Positions 47,562 to 57,126 are shown, counted from the first letter of the stretch. The stretch: DNA of 64,000 nucleotides from Bacteroidetes bacterium UBA2664 (GCA_002359315.1 DEMS01000015.1:62001-126000); one strand, 5' to 3'. Notes: generated by a model from the letters alone, not told the origin. A program made the numbers and translations.

Positions 47562-48449
47562 TTCTGATTCTGACTTCTCTTCAGGATGCGTTACACTTGT
47601 TCTCAAATGAAGATCTCGTTGTGGAAATGGAATCTCGATCTTATATTCCTTGAATTTTCTGACAATCGCCTGATTGATTTCATTTCTAAGGATATAGCGC
47701 TCTTTCACATTGGGAATCCAGACACGTAATTGCATATCCCATGAAGAGTCCCCGAAATTTGTCAGATGAACCTGGTGTTTGGGAATATCCATTACTTTAG
47801 AATGTTCCTCGGCCACTTCATTCAATGCTTTCAAAACAGTATCCAAATCGGAAGAATAGGATACCCCCACTTCGATATCCAGCCTGAAAGTAGTATCTCC
47901 ATGTGAAAAGTTGACGACATCGTTCTCTACAAACTCAGTATTGGGTACAATAATGGAGATATTATTTAATGTCCGGATCATCGTTGAACGGATACTGATC
48001 TCCGTCACATCCCCCTCTTTATCTCCAACCTGGACCCTGTCTCCGACACTGATTGGGCGTTCAAACATGATGATCAGTCCGGAAATAAAATTGGCAGTAA
48101 TATTCTGCAATCCAAAACCGATACCTACTGAAAGCAGGCCAAAAACAACCGCCAAACTGGTGAGATCAATCTCTAAAAACTGGAATGAGATCAAGACACC
48201 AATGATTACGATGATATATTGAGCAACCCTTGCCAGTGTGAATTGAAGGCCTGAATCGATATTAAACTTCTTTAAAAATCTAGTCTGGAGAACCCGGCGG
48301 GTTATAGAACCCAGAACTAAAAAGCCGATTAAGAAGAATAAAAAAATGATTATCGAGCCAATTGTTATCGGATCACCCTGAATTGAGAAAAGCTCAATCG
48401 ATAAGATTTCTTTGGCTTTTTCTAAAATTTCCTGAAACTCTGCGTCCAT
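47550..48449 (-). CDS. Small-conductance mechanosensitive channel (MscS family)
   Basis: 299 residues. Membrane helices in the first third are followed by the pore helix GLLSVGIGFGLQNITANFIS and the beta domain VGDRVQVGDKEGDVTEIS, then the cytosolic alpha/beta cage. The channel opens under membrane tension to release solutes. The last residues SESESEK and the stop codon come from the repeat arm of the element at 47321-47561, so the ancestral C terminus may have been different. Confidence 0.9.
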   Translation of the reverse strand: MDAEFQEILEKAKEILSIELFSIQGDPITIGSIIIFLFFLIGFLVLGSITRRVLQTRFLKKFNIDSGLQFTLARVAQYIIVIIGVLISFQFLEIDLTSLAVVFGLLSVGIGFGLQNITANFISGLIIMFERPISVGDRVQVGDKEGDVTEISIRSTMIRTLNNISIIVPNTEFVENDVVNFSHGDTTFRLDIEVGVSYSSDLDTVLKALNEVAEEHSKVMDIPKHQVHLTNFGDSSWDMQLRVWIPNVKERYILRNEINQAIVRKFKEYKIEIPFPQRDLHLRTSVTHPEEKSESESEK

Positions 48450-48528
48450 TTTTCAAATGTCATTAGAATAACTATTTAACAGCAACAAGATAACAGATAA
48501 ACAACTGCTTATCATTCACATATTTTTT

Positions 48529-48565
48529 ACCCTTGATTTGTCCGCATAGGACAACTATCAAGGGT
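48529..48565. repeat. Long inverted repeat between the GNAT and mscS-like genes
   Basis: ACCCTTGAT-TTGTCC, five-base loop, GGACAA-CT-ATCAAGGGT gives a 15-bp stem with a two-base bulge. The T run lies on the wrong side for a classical terminator of the minus-strand GNAT gene, so it is recorded as a hairpin of unknown role. Confidence 0.6.
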
Positions 48566-48583
48566 ACTTCTTCAGTTCTACTG

Positions 48584-48868
48584 TCAATTGCTTAAAACAT
48601 CTTGTATCTCTTTTGTTTTGCCAAAAACGGATTGGGCGAAAGGACAGAGAGGCAAAATCTTCATTTCATTCTCTCTTGCATACGACACTGCTGCCATCAC
48701 CAGCTGTTTACCGGCGCCTTTACCGCGAAGTTCGTCGGATACTTCTGTGTGATCTATAATAAATTTTTTATTCCCCCATTTTGAGTAAGTCATATGGGCG
48801 ATCCGCTCGCCATCCCTCTCTATAAAAAACACCCCTTTTGTTTCGTTTGACTCATGCTGAACATTCAT
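48584..48868 (-). CDS. Small GNAT N-acetyltransferase (YjdJ-like)
   Basis: 94 residues, the length of the small GNAT_2 family. FIIDHTEVSDELRGKGAGKQ contains the RGKGAG acetyl-CoA loop, and LPLCPFAQSVFGK is the conserved C-terminal patch with a Cys. These minimal acetyltransferases have few known substrates. The gene stands alone on the minus strand with an inverted repeat beyond its stop. Confidence 0.88.
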   Translation of the reverse strand: MNVQHESNETKGVFFIERDGERIAHMTYSKWGNKKFIIDHTEVSDELRGKGAGKQLVMAAVSYARENEMKILPLCPFAQSVFGKTKEIQDVLSN

Positions 48869-49076
48869 ATCGTCTTTTTATTCGTTGATGTGGAACTAAT
48901 CCTGATGTGTTGAATATATCAAAAACCTTCAACTCTAAATAGCGTATAGGTCGGATGATAAACATAAATTGCACAGAGCATTGGTACATTTTTTTACAAC
49001 CAAATCATACCCCCGGATGAAATGCTATATCCAAATATGATGTATACTATACCTGACCCATACGAAATAAATACTT

Positions 49077-50432
49077 TTGAGCACAAAAAACAGAGATGAT
49101 TTCGGCATTAAGCCGCTTGGACAACTACTTCGGGAACAGGCTATTCCGGCATCAGCGGGTATCCTTGTTATGTCAATTTATGGTATCGTGGATACGATAT
49201 TTGTGGGTTTATGGGTAGGATCTTTGGGCATTGCAGCCATCACGGTTGTACTGCCAATTACTTTTCTGATTGCCAGTATTGGGATGGCTATTGGAGTTGG
49301 CGGTGCCTCAATTATTTCCCGTTCTTTTGGCGAGGGTCAAGAAGAAAAAGCGTATCAAACCTTTGGGAATCAGGTTGGGCTCACACTAACCTTTGGCGTT
49401 CTTTTTGTAGTTCTGGGTTTTATTTTCATCGATCAAATACTTGCTCTTTTTGGTGGCAGGGGCGATGTTCAAGAACCCGCACTTCAATATTTCAGCATTG
49501 TGCTGATCGGTGCACCTTTCCTGGCCTGGGCAATGATGAGTAATAATGTGATTCGGGCAGAAGGATTTCCGCGAATTGCAATGCTAACGATCATGATCCC
49601 TGCTGTCGTAAATATAATTCTCGATCCTATTTTTATAATCGGGTTCGATATGGGCCTGGAAGGGGCTGCCTGGGCAACGACCATCTCCTATATCTCAAGT
49701 GCAATCTTTGCCACATGGTTTTTTTTACGGGGAGATTCTCAGATGAAACTGACAAAAGAGTACATAAAACCGAATTTGCCCATCATTCGAGAAACGATTG
49801 CACTTGGATCCGTTACATTTGCCAGACAGGGTACGATCAGCATCCTATCGATCATATTAAATAACTCTCTATTTATTTACGGAGGGGAACTGGGTCTTTC
49901 TATCTATGGTATTATCGGCCGTCTGATGATGTTTGCGAACTTCCCCGTGCTCGGTATCACTCAAGGATTTATACCCATTGTTGGGTATAATTACGGTGCA
50001 AAATTGATGGACAGAGTCACTAAAATTATCCGCCTGTCTATGTTATCGGCAACTCTGATCGCATTTGGGATATTTTCCGTACTCATGATTTTTACACCTC
50101 AAATTATATCCATCTTTACGAATGAACCCGAACTGATTCGTCAGACTACCCCCGCACTGAGATTGGCATTTCTGGCAACCCCTCTCATTGCCATTAATTT
50201 ACTTGGAGGCGCCTATTTCCAGGCCATCGGGAAAGCAACTCCCGCTCTGATTCTATCTATTTCAAAGCAAGGTTTTCTGCTAATCCCACTCATTTTGATA
50301 CTGCCCGTTTATTTTGGAATGAATGGTATATGGTACTCATTCCCGATTGCAGACATCGGAGCCGCTGTAATTACTCTCTACTACCTGTCTTATCATAGAC
50401 GGAAGAATAAGAGGATGAATATTGAAGGGTAA
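49077..50432 (+). CDS. MATE family multidrug/organic cation exporter
   Basis: 451 residues with 12 membrane helices in two halves. The opening PLGQLLREQAIPASAG followed by GIVDTIFVGLWVG, and TQGFIPIVGYNYGA in the second half, are typical MATE segments. It would use Na+ or H+ to export drugs or metabolites. The start appears to be TTG (49077); the first in-frame Met is inside helix 1. The 3' region contains the homopurine repeat before the convergent glgP. Confidence 0.9.
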   Translation: MSTKNRDDFGIKPLGQLLREQAIPASAGILVMSIYGIVDTIFVGLWVGSLGIAAITVVLPITFLIASIGMAIGVGGASIISRSFGEGQEEKAYQTFGNQVGLTLTFGVLFVVLGFIFIDQILALFGGRGDVQEPALQYFSIVLIGAPFLAWAMMSNNVIRAEGFPRIAMLTIMIPAVVNIILDPIFIIGFDMGLEGAAWATTISYISSAIFATWFFLRGDSQMKLTKEYIKPNLPIIRETIALGSVTFARQGTISILSIILNNSLFIYGGELGLSIYGIIGRLMMFANFPVLGITQGFIPIVGYNYGAKLMDRVTKIIRLSMLSATLIAFGIFSVLMIFTPQIISIFTNEPELIRQTTPALRLAFLATPLIAINLLGGAYFQAIGKATPALILSISKQGFLLIPLILILPVYFGMNGIWYSFPIADIGAAVITLYYLSYHRRKNKRMNIEG

Positions 50433-50520
50433 AGTGTTAATGTGTTTACGTGTTAATTTTCCCTGTTCTACGAAGCCTTCCTGGCCTACGTAGCCTCGAC
50501 GAAGAAGACGGCGTATTAGA

Positions 50521-50595
50521 GACTTTTCACTTCTCTACTTTTCACTTCTCTACTTTTTACTTTTCACTTCTCTACTTTTCACTTCTGTCTGCTCA
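50521..50595. repeat. Homopyrimidine tandem repeat between MATE and glgP genes
   Basis: About five imperfect copies of a 15-base unit (ACTTTTCACTTCTCT) include the same core as the inverted-repeat arm at 47531-47561. They are followed by TCTGCCTTCTGCGTTC-type repeats and a further CTTTTTACTTTTTC core that contains the glgP stop at 50635. Upstream at 50468-50513 is a second low-complexity block (CTACGAAGCCTTCCTGGCC). Confidence 0.8.
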
Positions 50596-50634
50596 TGCCT
50601 TTTCTGTCTCTTCTGCCTTCTGCGTTCTGCCTTT

Positions 50635-53103
50635 TTACTTTTTCACATCTACGCCCCAAATCTCTTCCGCATATTCACTGATTGTTCTGTCTGATGAAAA
50701 CTTCCCAACCCGAACTGAATTCAACAACGCTTTTTTGAACCACTCATCCTGATTTTTAAAAAGGTCATCAACTCTGTTTTGAGTCTCGACATACGCTTCA
50801 AAATCCGCCAGAACCAAAAAATAGTCTCCTTTATGTAAAATAGCTTCTATAATCGGATCGTAGAGCGTTTTATCCTCATTAAAGAATCCATCTTTAATCT
50901 GGTCAAGAGCTAATTTCAGGTCCTCATTATTTTCATAATGATTCCAGGGATTGTACCCCTGTTGCCTGAGGGTGTCCACATCATCCACAGTATTTCCGAA
51001 GATGAATATATTTTCATCCCCCACTTCCTCTTTGATCTCCACATTAGCTCCATCGAGAGTACCGATTGTCAGTGCCCCGTTCAGTGCAAACTTCATATTT
51101 CCTGTTCCGGATGCCTCAAAACCGGCTGTTGATATCTGTTCCGAAAGGTCCGCGGCCGGAATCATCTTTTCTGCCAGTGTAACACTGTAGTTCTCCAGGA
51201 AAAGAAACTTCAATTTCGAATTGGTATCCGGATCATTATTGAGTTTCAAGGAGACATCATTCATCAGTTTGATGAAAAGTTTGGCCATTGAATATCCCGG
51301 TGCTGCTTTACCGGCCAGAATAATCGTGCGTGGAGCCACATCCAAATCAGGATTCGCTTTCAATTTATTGTATTGTGAAATTGCATAAAGTGTGAGCATA
51401 AATTGACGTTTATACTCATGAATGCGTTTGATCTGGATATCAAACATCGACTTCGTATCAACAGTGACGTCGTTGTGCTCCTCAATATAGCTAGCCAACC
51501 TCTTTTTATTGTCCATTTTAATTTTGACAAACTTCTTCATGAATGCTTTGTCATCAATAAATTTCTCAATTTTCTTGAGCTCACTTAGATTCGTAATCCA
51601 CTCTTCGCCAATTTTATCGGTATAAAGATCCGCCAATTGTCTGTTGCACTGTCTAAGCCATCTGCGGGGTGTAATTCCGTTGGTTTTATTGGTAAAACGC
51701 TCCGGATAAATTTCATAAAAATCCCTGAATAGGGTCTTTTTGATCAGATCACTATGCAGCGCCGCCACTCCATTGATTTTGTGTGATCCGACAATTCCCA
51801 AATGTGCCATGTGAACCACCGGATTTTCACCCTCTCCTACAATCGACATCCGGCCGATTTTCCCTCTGTCCTCACCCACTTCGATACTCACCTTCTTCAG
51901 AAATCTTTTGTTGATTTCATAGATAATCTGCAGGTGTCTTGGAAGCAGATTTCGAAGCAGGGAGACCGGCCATTTTTCGAGTGCTTCCGGCAGGAGTGTA
52001 TGATTGGTGTAAGCCATCGTTTTCACTGTGATATCCCACGCAAGCTCCCATTCCATGCCCTCTTCATCCACAAGGACTCTCATCAATTCCGGAATCGCAA
52101 GATTCGGATGAGTATCATTACATTGAATCGCAACTTTCTCCGGCAGTTTTCTCAAATCACTGTTTGCCGTTTTAAATCGACCCAAAATGTCCTGCAGAGA
52201 AGCCGCAACTAAAAAGTATTCTTGTTTTAAGCGCAACTCCTGCCCAACAAATACTTTGTCATTGGGGTAGAGGACTCGCGAAATATTTTCATTCAGCTGA
52301 GTATCCCTAACTGCATCAATGTATTGTCCCTGATTAAAACTCTTCAGGTCAATAGATGATGGAGACGATGCCTTCCATAGTCTTAAATGATTTACTACAT
52401 CATTTTTATACCCGGGTATTGGGGTATCATAAGCGACTGCAAGAACATCATTCGTATCCTTCCATGAGAAACGTACTTCTCCGTTTTCATCATGATACAC
52501 ATCTGAATGGCCATAGAATGGGACATTGTATTGAATTTTGGGCCGCACGATACCCCATGGATTTCCATACTTTAACCAGAGATCCGGTTTTTCCACTTGA
52601 AATCCATTTTCGATACTTTGTGTAAATATTCCATAATCGTAGCGAATTCCGTATCCAATTGCGGGAATCCCTAATGTAGCCATTGAATCCAAGAAGCAGG
52701 CGGCTAACCGGCCCAATCCGCCATTTCCAAGTCCGGCATCCCACTCAGCATTCCGTACCTCATCATAATCGAGGCCTACCTCTGCAATGGCCTCGGCAGC
52801 GATATCCTGCATCCCAAGATTTACCAGCATATTATCAAGCAGGCGCCCAATCAGAAACTCCATGGATATATAATAAACCCGTTTTACATTGTTCTGATGG
52901 TACCCCTGCTGAGTTTCTATCCATTTGTCGTTTAATCGGTCCATAACTGCAAGCACCACACTTTTATAGTTGTCCCAATCCGTGGTTGAATACTCATCTT
53001 TAGCAAGTGTAAACCGCAGATGTTGCTTAATATCTTCCCTAAAAGAGTCCACGTCCATACCGGTACGAGGATTTATTTTATTATTCTTAGTCATATTGTT
53101 CAT
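50635..53103 (-). CDS. glgP: Glycogen/starch phosphorylase
   Basis: 822 residues, the standard length. The N-terminal half has the catalytic block WDAGLGNGGLGRLAACFLDS and the C-terminal half the PLP site EASGTGNMKFALNGALT, with the lysine at about 669. It releases glucose 1-phosphate from alpha-1,4-glucan ends. No other glycogen gene is nearby. Its stop lies in the GTGAAAAAGTAA form of the intergenic repeat. Confidence 0.97.
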   Translation of the reverse strand: MNNMTKNNKINPRTGMDVDSFREDIKQHLRFTLAKDEYSTTDWDNYKSVVLAVMDRLNDKWIETQQGYHQNNVKRVYYISMEFLIGRLLDNMLVNLGMQDIAAEAIAEVGLDYDEVRNAEWDAGLGNGGLGRLAACFLDSMATLGIPAIGYGIRYDYGIFTQSIENGFQVEKPDLWLKYGNPWGIVRPKIQYNVPFYGHSDVYHDENGEVRFSWKDTNDVLAVAYDTPIPGYKNDVVNHLRLWKASSPSSIDLKSFNQGQYIDAVRDTQLNENISRVLYPNDKVFVGQELRLKQEYFLVAASLQDILGRFKTANSDLRKLPEKVAIQCNDTHPNLAIPELMRVLVDEEGMEWELAWDITVKTMAYTNHTLLPEALEKWPVSLLRNLLPRHLQIIYEINKRFLKKVSIEVGEDRGKIGRMSIVGEGENPVVHMAHLGIVGSHKINGVAALHSDLIKKTLFRDFYEIYPERFTNKTNGITPRRWLRQCNRQLADLYTDKIGEEWITNLSELKKIEKFIDDKAFMKKFVKIKMDNKKRLASYIEEHNDVTVDTKSMFDIQIKRIHEYKRQFMLTLYAISQYNKLKANPDLDVAPRTIILAGKAAPGYSMAKLFIKLMNDVSLKLNNDPDTNSKLKFLFLENYSVTLAEKMIPAADLSEQISTAGFEASGTGNMKFALNGALTIGTLDGANVEIKEEVGDENIFIFGNTVDDVDTLRQQGYNPWNHYENNEDLKLALDQIKDGFFNEDKTLYDPIIEAILHKGDYFLVLADFEAYVETQNRVDDLFKNQDEWFKKALLNSVRVGKFSSDRTISEYAEEIWGVDVKK

Positions 53104-53128
53104 TTATTTATCACATTACTACGTCCCT

Positions 53129-53156
53129 TGAGATCCTGAAATAAATTCAGGATGAC
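53129..53156. repeat. 28-bp dispersed palindromic repeat, copy 2
   Basis: Identical to 47468-47495 over 28 bases, with the same ATCCTGAA/TTCAGGAT hairpin. It lies just upstream of the glgP start and just before a tandem-repeat block. Confidence 0.85.
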
Positions 53157-53206
53157 GCAATTGTGAGTTGGATGACACATTTGTGAGTACATCTCACATC
53201 TGACGT

Positions 53207-53335
53207 CTGCCTTCTCACTTTTCACTTCTCACTTTTCACTTCTCACTTTTCACTTCTCACTTTTCACTTCTCACTTTTCACCCTTCGACTTTGCTCAGGG
53301 CATGCTTTTCACTTTTACCTTTTCACTTTTCACTC
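53207..53335. repeat. 14-bp homopyrimidine tandem repeat array containing the ispE stop
   Basis: From about 53211 to 53280 the unit ACTTTTCACTTCTC is repeated about five times, followed by CCCTTCGACTTTGCTCAGGG, a half of a widespread intergenic dyad, and further TTTTCACTTTT. The ispE stop codon (53323-53325) and its last codons are inside the array. Confidence 0.85.
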
Positions 53336-54207
53336 CTATAAATTCCATAATCCGGTTTAAACCCCGGCCTGGTTAAATTGGATAAAAAACCAAGCTTATG
53401 AAACGACTCATAGGCTTGAATTGCAACAAAATCCTGTTCAAATATACCAAAAACTGTGGAACCGCTACCGCTCATGGCTGCATATACAGCACCTATATCG
53501 ATCATCTGATCTTTGATATTTCCAATTAACTCATTCCTTGCGATCACAGGCGGCTCCAGATCGTTCTGAAGCAGGACTTGCCATTGATCCATCTCCTCTT
53601 CCAGAAGAACATTTTTTAATGAAAAATCGGGTGTGGGATTGGGTTCGCAATGTTGATACGCTTCAGCTGTTGAAGATTCAAAACCCGGGTAAACCGTAAC
53701 AATCCATGCCTCCGGTTGTATATCCATCGGCTCGATATCCTGGCCTAATCCGCTTCCAAATCCGGGTGTTCCATGAATAAAAAATGGAATGTCTGCGCCT
53801 AAATCTCGACTCAGATCTACCAGGTCATTATCTGAAAGGCCTGCATCCTCCATTTTATTGAGCATTCTGAATGTCAGAGCAGCATTACTGCTTCCCCCGC
53901 CCAATCCGGCACCGGCCGGTATATTTTTAATTACGTTGAACTGATATTGATTTTTTAAACCGACATACGTCTCAAATGAGCGATAGGCTCTTGTAATCAG
54001 ATTGGTTTCATCCGTCGGGATCGATTTTTCTGACATGGACAGTTGATACTCCTTTGTTGTTTTCACTTCAAATCGATCACTCCACTCAATAAAACAGAAC
54101 CCTGTTTCTATGACATGGTATCCCGTCGCCAAACGCTCAAGTACATGCAGCCCTAAATTTATTTTGCCGTATGAGTTTGAAATCCAAACCATTTTATGTT
54201 CGTTCAA
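53323..54207 (-). CDS. ispE: 4-diphosphocytidyl-2-C-methyl-D-erythritol kinase (IspE)
   Basis: 294 residues. GHMP-kinase features are clear: SYGKINLGLHV with Lys15, the ATP loop PAGAGLGGGSSNAA (97-110), and LGADIPFFIHG with the catalytic Asp, then AAMSGSGSTVFG. It carries out the ATP-dependent step of the MEP isoprenoid pathway. The start overlaps the upstream SemiSWEET stop (ATGA). The last residues SEK and the stop come from the repeat array. Confidence 0.95.
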   Translation of the reverse strand: MNEHKMVWISNSYGKINLGLHVLERLATGYHVIETGFCFIEWSDRFEVKTTKEYQLSMSEKSIPTDETNLITRAYRSFETYVGLKNQYQFNVIKNIPAGAGLGGGSSNAALTFRMLNKMEDAGLSDNDLVDLSRDLGADIPFFIHGTPGFGSGLGQDIEPMDIQPEAWIVTVYPGFESSTAEAYQHCEPNPTPDFSLKNVLLEEEMDQWQVLLQNDLEPPVIARNELIGNIKDQMIDIGAVYAAMSGSGSTVFGIFEQDFVAIQAYESFHKLGFLSNLTRPGFKPDYGIYRSEK

Positions 54208-54461
54208 TCCTTAAAACTGAGTTTAAAATAGAGAATACTTAGAGCAAGAGTCATTGATGCAATATTCGTCAATATGATCGGTACATCATTTATCATAAAA
54301 CCATAGGCTAACCATAGAACAATCCCGGTACAGAATATTGAATACATTCCAAGAGATAGATCTTTTGCTGATTTAGTTTTCCAGGTCTTCAATGCTTGCG
54401 GCAAAAAGGCAATGGTTGTACAAAATCCGGCCGCCAGGCCAATAATTGTGTGAATTTCCAT
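54204..54461 (-). CDS. SemiSWEET-type sugar transporter
   Basis: 85 residues, the length of bacterial SemiSWEETs. Three helices are visible, with the PQ motif in the first (FCTTIAFLPQALKTWKTKSA), followed by LSLGMYSIFCTGIVLWLAYG. It works as a dimer in the inner membrane and facilitates sugar movement. The stop overlaps the ispE start by four bases, so the two are coupled. Confidence 0.9.
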   Translation of the reverse strand: MEIHTIIGLAAGFCTTIAFLPQALKTWKTKSAKDLSLGMYSIFCTGIVLWLAYGFMINDVPIILTNIASMTLALSILYFKLSFKD

Positions 54462-54559
54462 GTTTGTTATGTTGTGAGCTGTTTTGGGTCAGGCATTTTT
54501 AAAAATAATTTTCAAACCATTATATACAAATAAACCTTCAATATGGGATTAAAAATCAT

Positions 54560-55966
54560 CTATTTGTAGCTATCTATAATCTCAAGAAGGTACTGATATG
54601 CCGCATCATAATTATTGGGTATTTCTCCATCCAGGATGGCATTTTTTATACGATCTTTCACTTGTCCCACAACCGGCCCCGGGCCTGTACCAAGCAGCTT
54701 CATAATTTCATCTCCACTGATCGGATTTTTCCAGTTTCTGATTTTATCTTTCTCTTCCACTTCTTTGATCTTCTGTTCAACCTGATCAAAGTTTTTTTGA
54801 AATTTCTTTACTCTCCACTCATTTTTACTTGTAATATCGGCTCTGCATAACGTCATCAGATCGTCAATCTCTTCATTGGCTTCATAGAGCAGTCGTCGAA
54901 TTGCGCTATCACTTACTTCATCAGAGACCAGTGCAATAGGGCGCAGATGGAGACGGACCAATTTCTGAACATATCTCATGCGTTCATCCAGAGGCATCCC
55001 CAGCCGCTTAAATATTTTAGGGACCCACTTCGCCCCCAATGCATCGTGACCATGAAATGTCCACCCGATCCCCTTGACAAATTTTTTCGTCGGTGGTTTT
55101 GCGATGTCATGCAAGATGGCCGCCCATCTGAGCCAGAGATCATCACTCACTTCTGCCACATTATCCAGTACCTCCAGGGTATGCCAAAAATTGTCTTTAT
55201 GTCGCTCACCCTGAATTTCATCAACGCCAACCAGACGAACCATCTCAGGTAAAAACTGCTTCAATAATCCCAGTTTCAATAAAAGAGCAAAACCGATAGA
55301 TGGTTTGGGTGATAAAATTATTTTATTCAGCTCATCCAAAATTCTTTCCGAAGAGATGATCGACAATCTGGAAGCCATTTTCATAATGGCTTTTTCAGTC
55401 TTCTCCTCGATTTTAAACTGCAGTTGTGTTGCAAAACGAACGGCTCTCATCATGCGTAAAGGGTCATCATCAAACGTCTTTTCGGGATCGATGGGGGTCC
55501 GGATGATCTCCCTTTTAAGATCCTGAATCCCCTCAAAAGGATCATGAAGCAGGCCAAAATTTTCCGGATTCAAGCACCATGATAGTGCATTAATCGTCAA
55601 ATCTCTCCTTAATTGATCATCTTCAAGCGTTCCGTCCTCAACAATAGGTTTCCGTGAATCTCTACGATAACTTTCCTTCCTGGCTCCCACAAACTCCAGA
55701 TCCAGATCATTGTACCTGATTTGAGCCGTTCCAAATTGCTTAAAAATTGATATTTTCGGGGTATTGATCTTCTCAGAGATCAATTCTGCCAATTGAATTC
55801 CTGACCCAATCGTCACAAAATCGATGTCGGTTAACTGCTCAATATCTTTACCGAGATAGTAGTCACGCACATACCCACCCACAACGAATACCTGTTGATC
55901 GATGGTGCTTGCAATCTCGCCTATCTGCTTAAATAGTTGTTTATGTTTTTCGGGAATTTCTGTCAA
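54560..55966 (-). CDS. cca: CCA-adding tRNA nucleotidyltransferase (HD-domain type)
   Basis: 468 residues. The class II nucleotidyltransferase head has VVGGYVRDYYLGKDI, DIDFVTIGSG and RRDLTINALSW, then the neck IRTPIDPEKTFDDDPLRMMR with RAVRFATQLQF. A C-terminal HD domain (ILHDIAKPPTKK) follows. It completes or repairs tRNA 3' ends. The tRNA-Lys at the right of this window lacks an encoded CCA, so such an enzyme would be needed. Poly(A) polymerase is an alternative for this family but the length and HD domain favour Cca. Confidence 0.88.
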   Translation of the reverse strand: MTEIPEKHKQLFKQIGEIASTIDQQVFVVGGYVRDYYLGKDIEQLTDIDFVTIGSGIQLAELISEKINTPKISIFKQFGTAQIRYNDLDLEFVGARKESYRRDSRKPIVEDGTLEDDQLRRDLTINALSWCLNPENFGLLHDPFEGIQDLKREIIRTPIDPEKTFDDDPLRMMRAVRFATQLQFKIEEKTEKAIMKMASRLSIISSERILDELNKIILSPKPSIGFALLLKLGLLKQFLPEMVRLVGVDEIQGERHKDNFWHTLEVLDNVAEVSDDLWLRWAAILHDIAKPPTKKFVKGIGWTFHGHDALGAKWVPKIFKRLGMPLDERMRYVQKLVRLHLRPIALVSDEVSDSAIRRLLYEANEEIDDLMTLCRADITSKNEWRVKKFQKNFDQVEQKIKEVEEKDKIRNWKNPISGDEIMKLLGTGPGPVVGQVKDRIKNAILDGEIPNNYDAAYQYLLEIIDSYK

Positions 55967-56121
55967 AGCAGTATGTAAAATCTGTTATAATCGTTAAATG
56001 AACTCCCTGCTCATCATCGCTAAAAAGGTAAGTCATTTCAATATAGGATCAATGAAATTTGGCTAAAATCGAATGTAGATCCGTCTCATGGACCCATGTT
56101 TTTGGATATTTTTAACCCCTA

Positions 56122-57126
56122 TTATTTTTCCAGCCCGGTTAACTGAGAGTCATCTCCAACGTGGATCTCCCCCTGAATACCGGTTACAGTCGCACGTTTC
56201 CCGATCGATGAATCCCTTAGCGTTGATCCGGTTATGATTGCATCACTCTGAACGATGGAATTGCTGATATGACTCTTCGACAACACCGCCCCAGACTCAA
56301 CCGAAACATTCGGCCCTATTTCACACGTGTCTATCGACACACCTTCACCGATATAGACCGGTGGTTTAATTGTCGTTCCGGGAAAGGAATCATAGGAGTG
56401 TTTTTCTTTTCCCAGAATGACACCGCTGGTATCGAGCCATGCAGGCAATGTGCCACAATCGAGCCACTCATCAACGGTTGCTTTCCTAAAGATCTTTCCA
56501 TCCTTCAGAAGACGATCCAAAGCATCCGTGAGCTGATACTCTCTGCCATGACCCGTAATATCATTGTCGATGAGGTATTGAATCTCTTTCATCAGATCTT
56601 CCCCCTTTCGGAAATAGTAGACCCCAATAATTGCCAGTTTTGAGATGGGTTCACTCGGTTTTTCTACAAAACCTGTAATTACATCGTCTTCATGTAGAGC
56701 GACACCAAAACGTGATGGATCATCCACCTCTTTCAACCAAATAACACTATCTGCATCTTCTACAGAAACTTTCTCTTTTGAATCAAACAGAGTGTCTGCA
56801 AAAACGATGATGACTTCACCTTCCAGATGTTCATCGGCACAGGCAACCGCATGAGCGGTACCCAGAGCCGTTTCCTGCACTTTGAAGACTGCTTTGGCAT
56901 TATGCCGTTCACTCATTTCCGTTAATGTTTTTTCAATCTCTTTTCCAAAATCCGGTCCCAAAATATATACGATTTCAGTAACGGTACGATCAAGGGTGCG
57001 GGCAAATGTCTCTACAATTCTCTCAATGATCATTGTACCGGCAACCGGCAGCAGAGGTTTTGGTGTCGTGTGTGAATGGGGCCTCACCCGGGTACCCCTT
57101 CCGGCCATTGGAATAATAAGTTTCAT
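56122..57126 (-). CDS. Sugar-1-phosphate nucleotidyltransferase with left-handed beta-helix tail
   Basis: 334 residues. The N-terminal Rossmann domain begins LIIPMAGRGTRVRPHSHTTP and KPLLPVAG, the nucleotide-binding GXGTRXRP and PKP motifs. ALGTAHAVACADEHLEGEVI and DTLFDSKE contribute the catalytic Asp. After residue 240, hexapeptide repeats (IGPNVSVESGAVL, ISNSIVQSDAII) form a left-handed helix. It makes an NDP-sugar, probably for envelope polysaccharide; the sugar is not assignable. It is divergent from the MurF-like gene. Confidence 0.85.
   Translation of the reverse strand: MKLIIPMAGRGTRVRPHSHTTPKPLLPVAGTMIIERIVETFARTLDRTVTEIVYILGPDFGKEIEKTLTEMSERHNAKAVFKVQETALGTAHAVACADEHLEGEVIIVFADTLFDSKEKVSVEDADSVIWLKEVDDPSRFGVALHEDDVITGFVEKPSEPISKLAIIGVYYFRKGEDLMKEIQYLIDNDITGHGREYQLTDALDRLLKDGKIFRKATVDEWLDCGTLPAWLDTSGVILGKEKHSYDSFPGTTIKPPVYIGEGVSIDTCEIGPNVSVESGAVLSKSHISNSIVQSDAIITGSTLRDSSIGKRATVTGIQGEIHVGDDSQLTGLEK

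Noticed and set aside
47316..53335. CRISPR array in the repetitive intergenic regions
   Set aside because: Repeats are contiguous 14-15-base units without unique spacers, and no cas genes are present.
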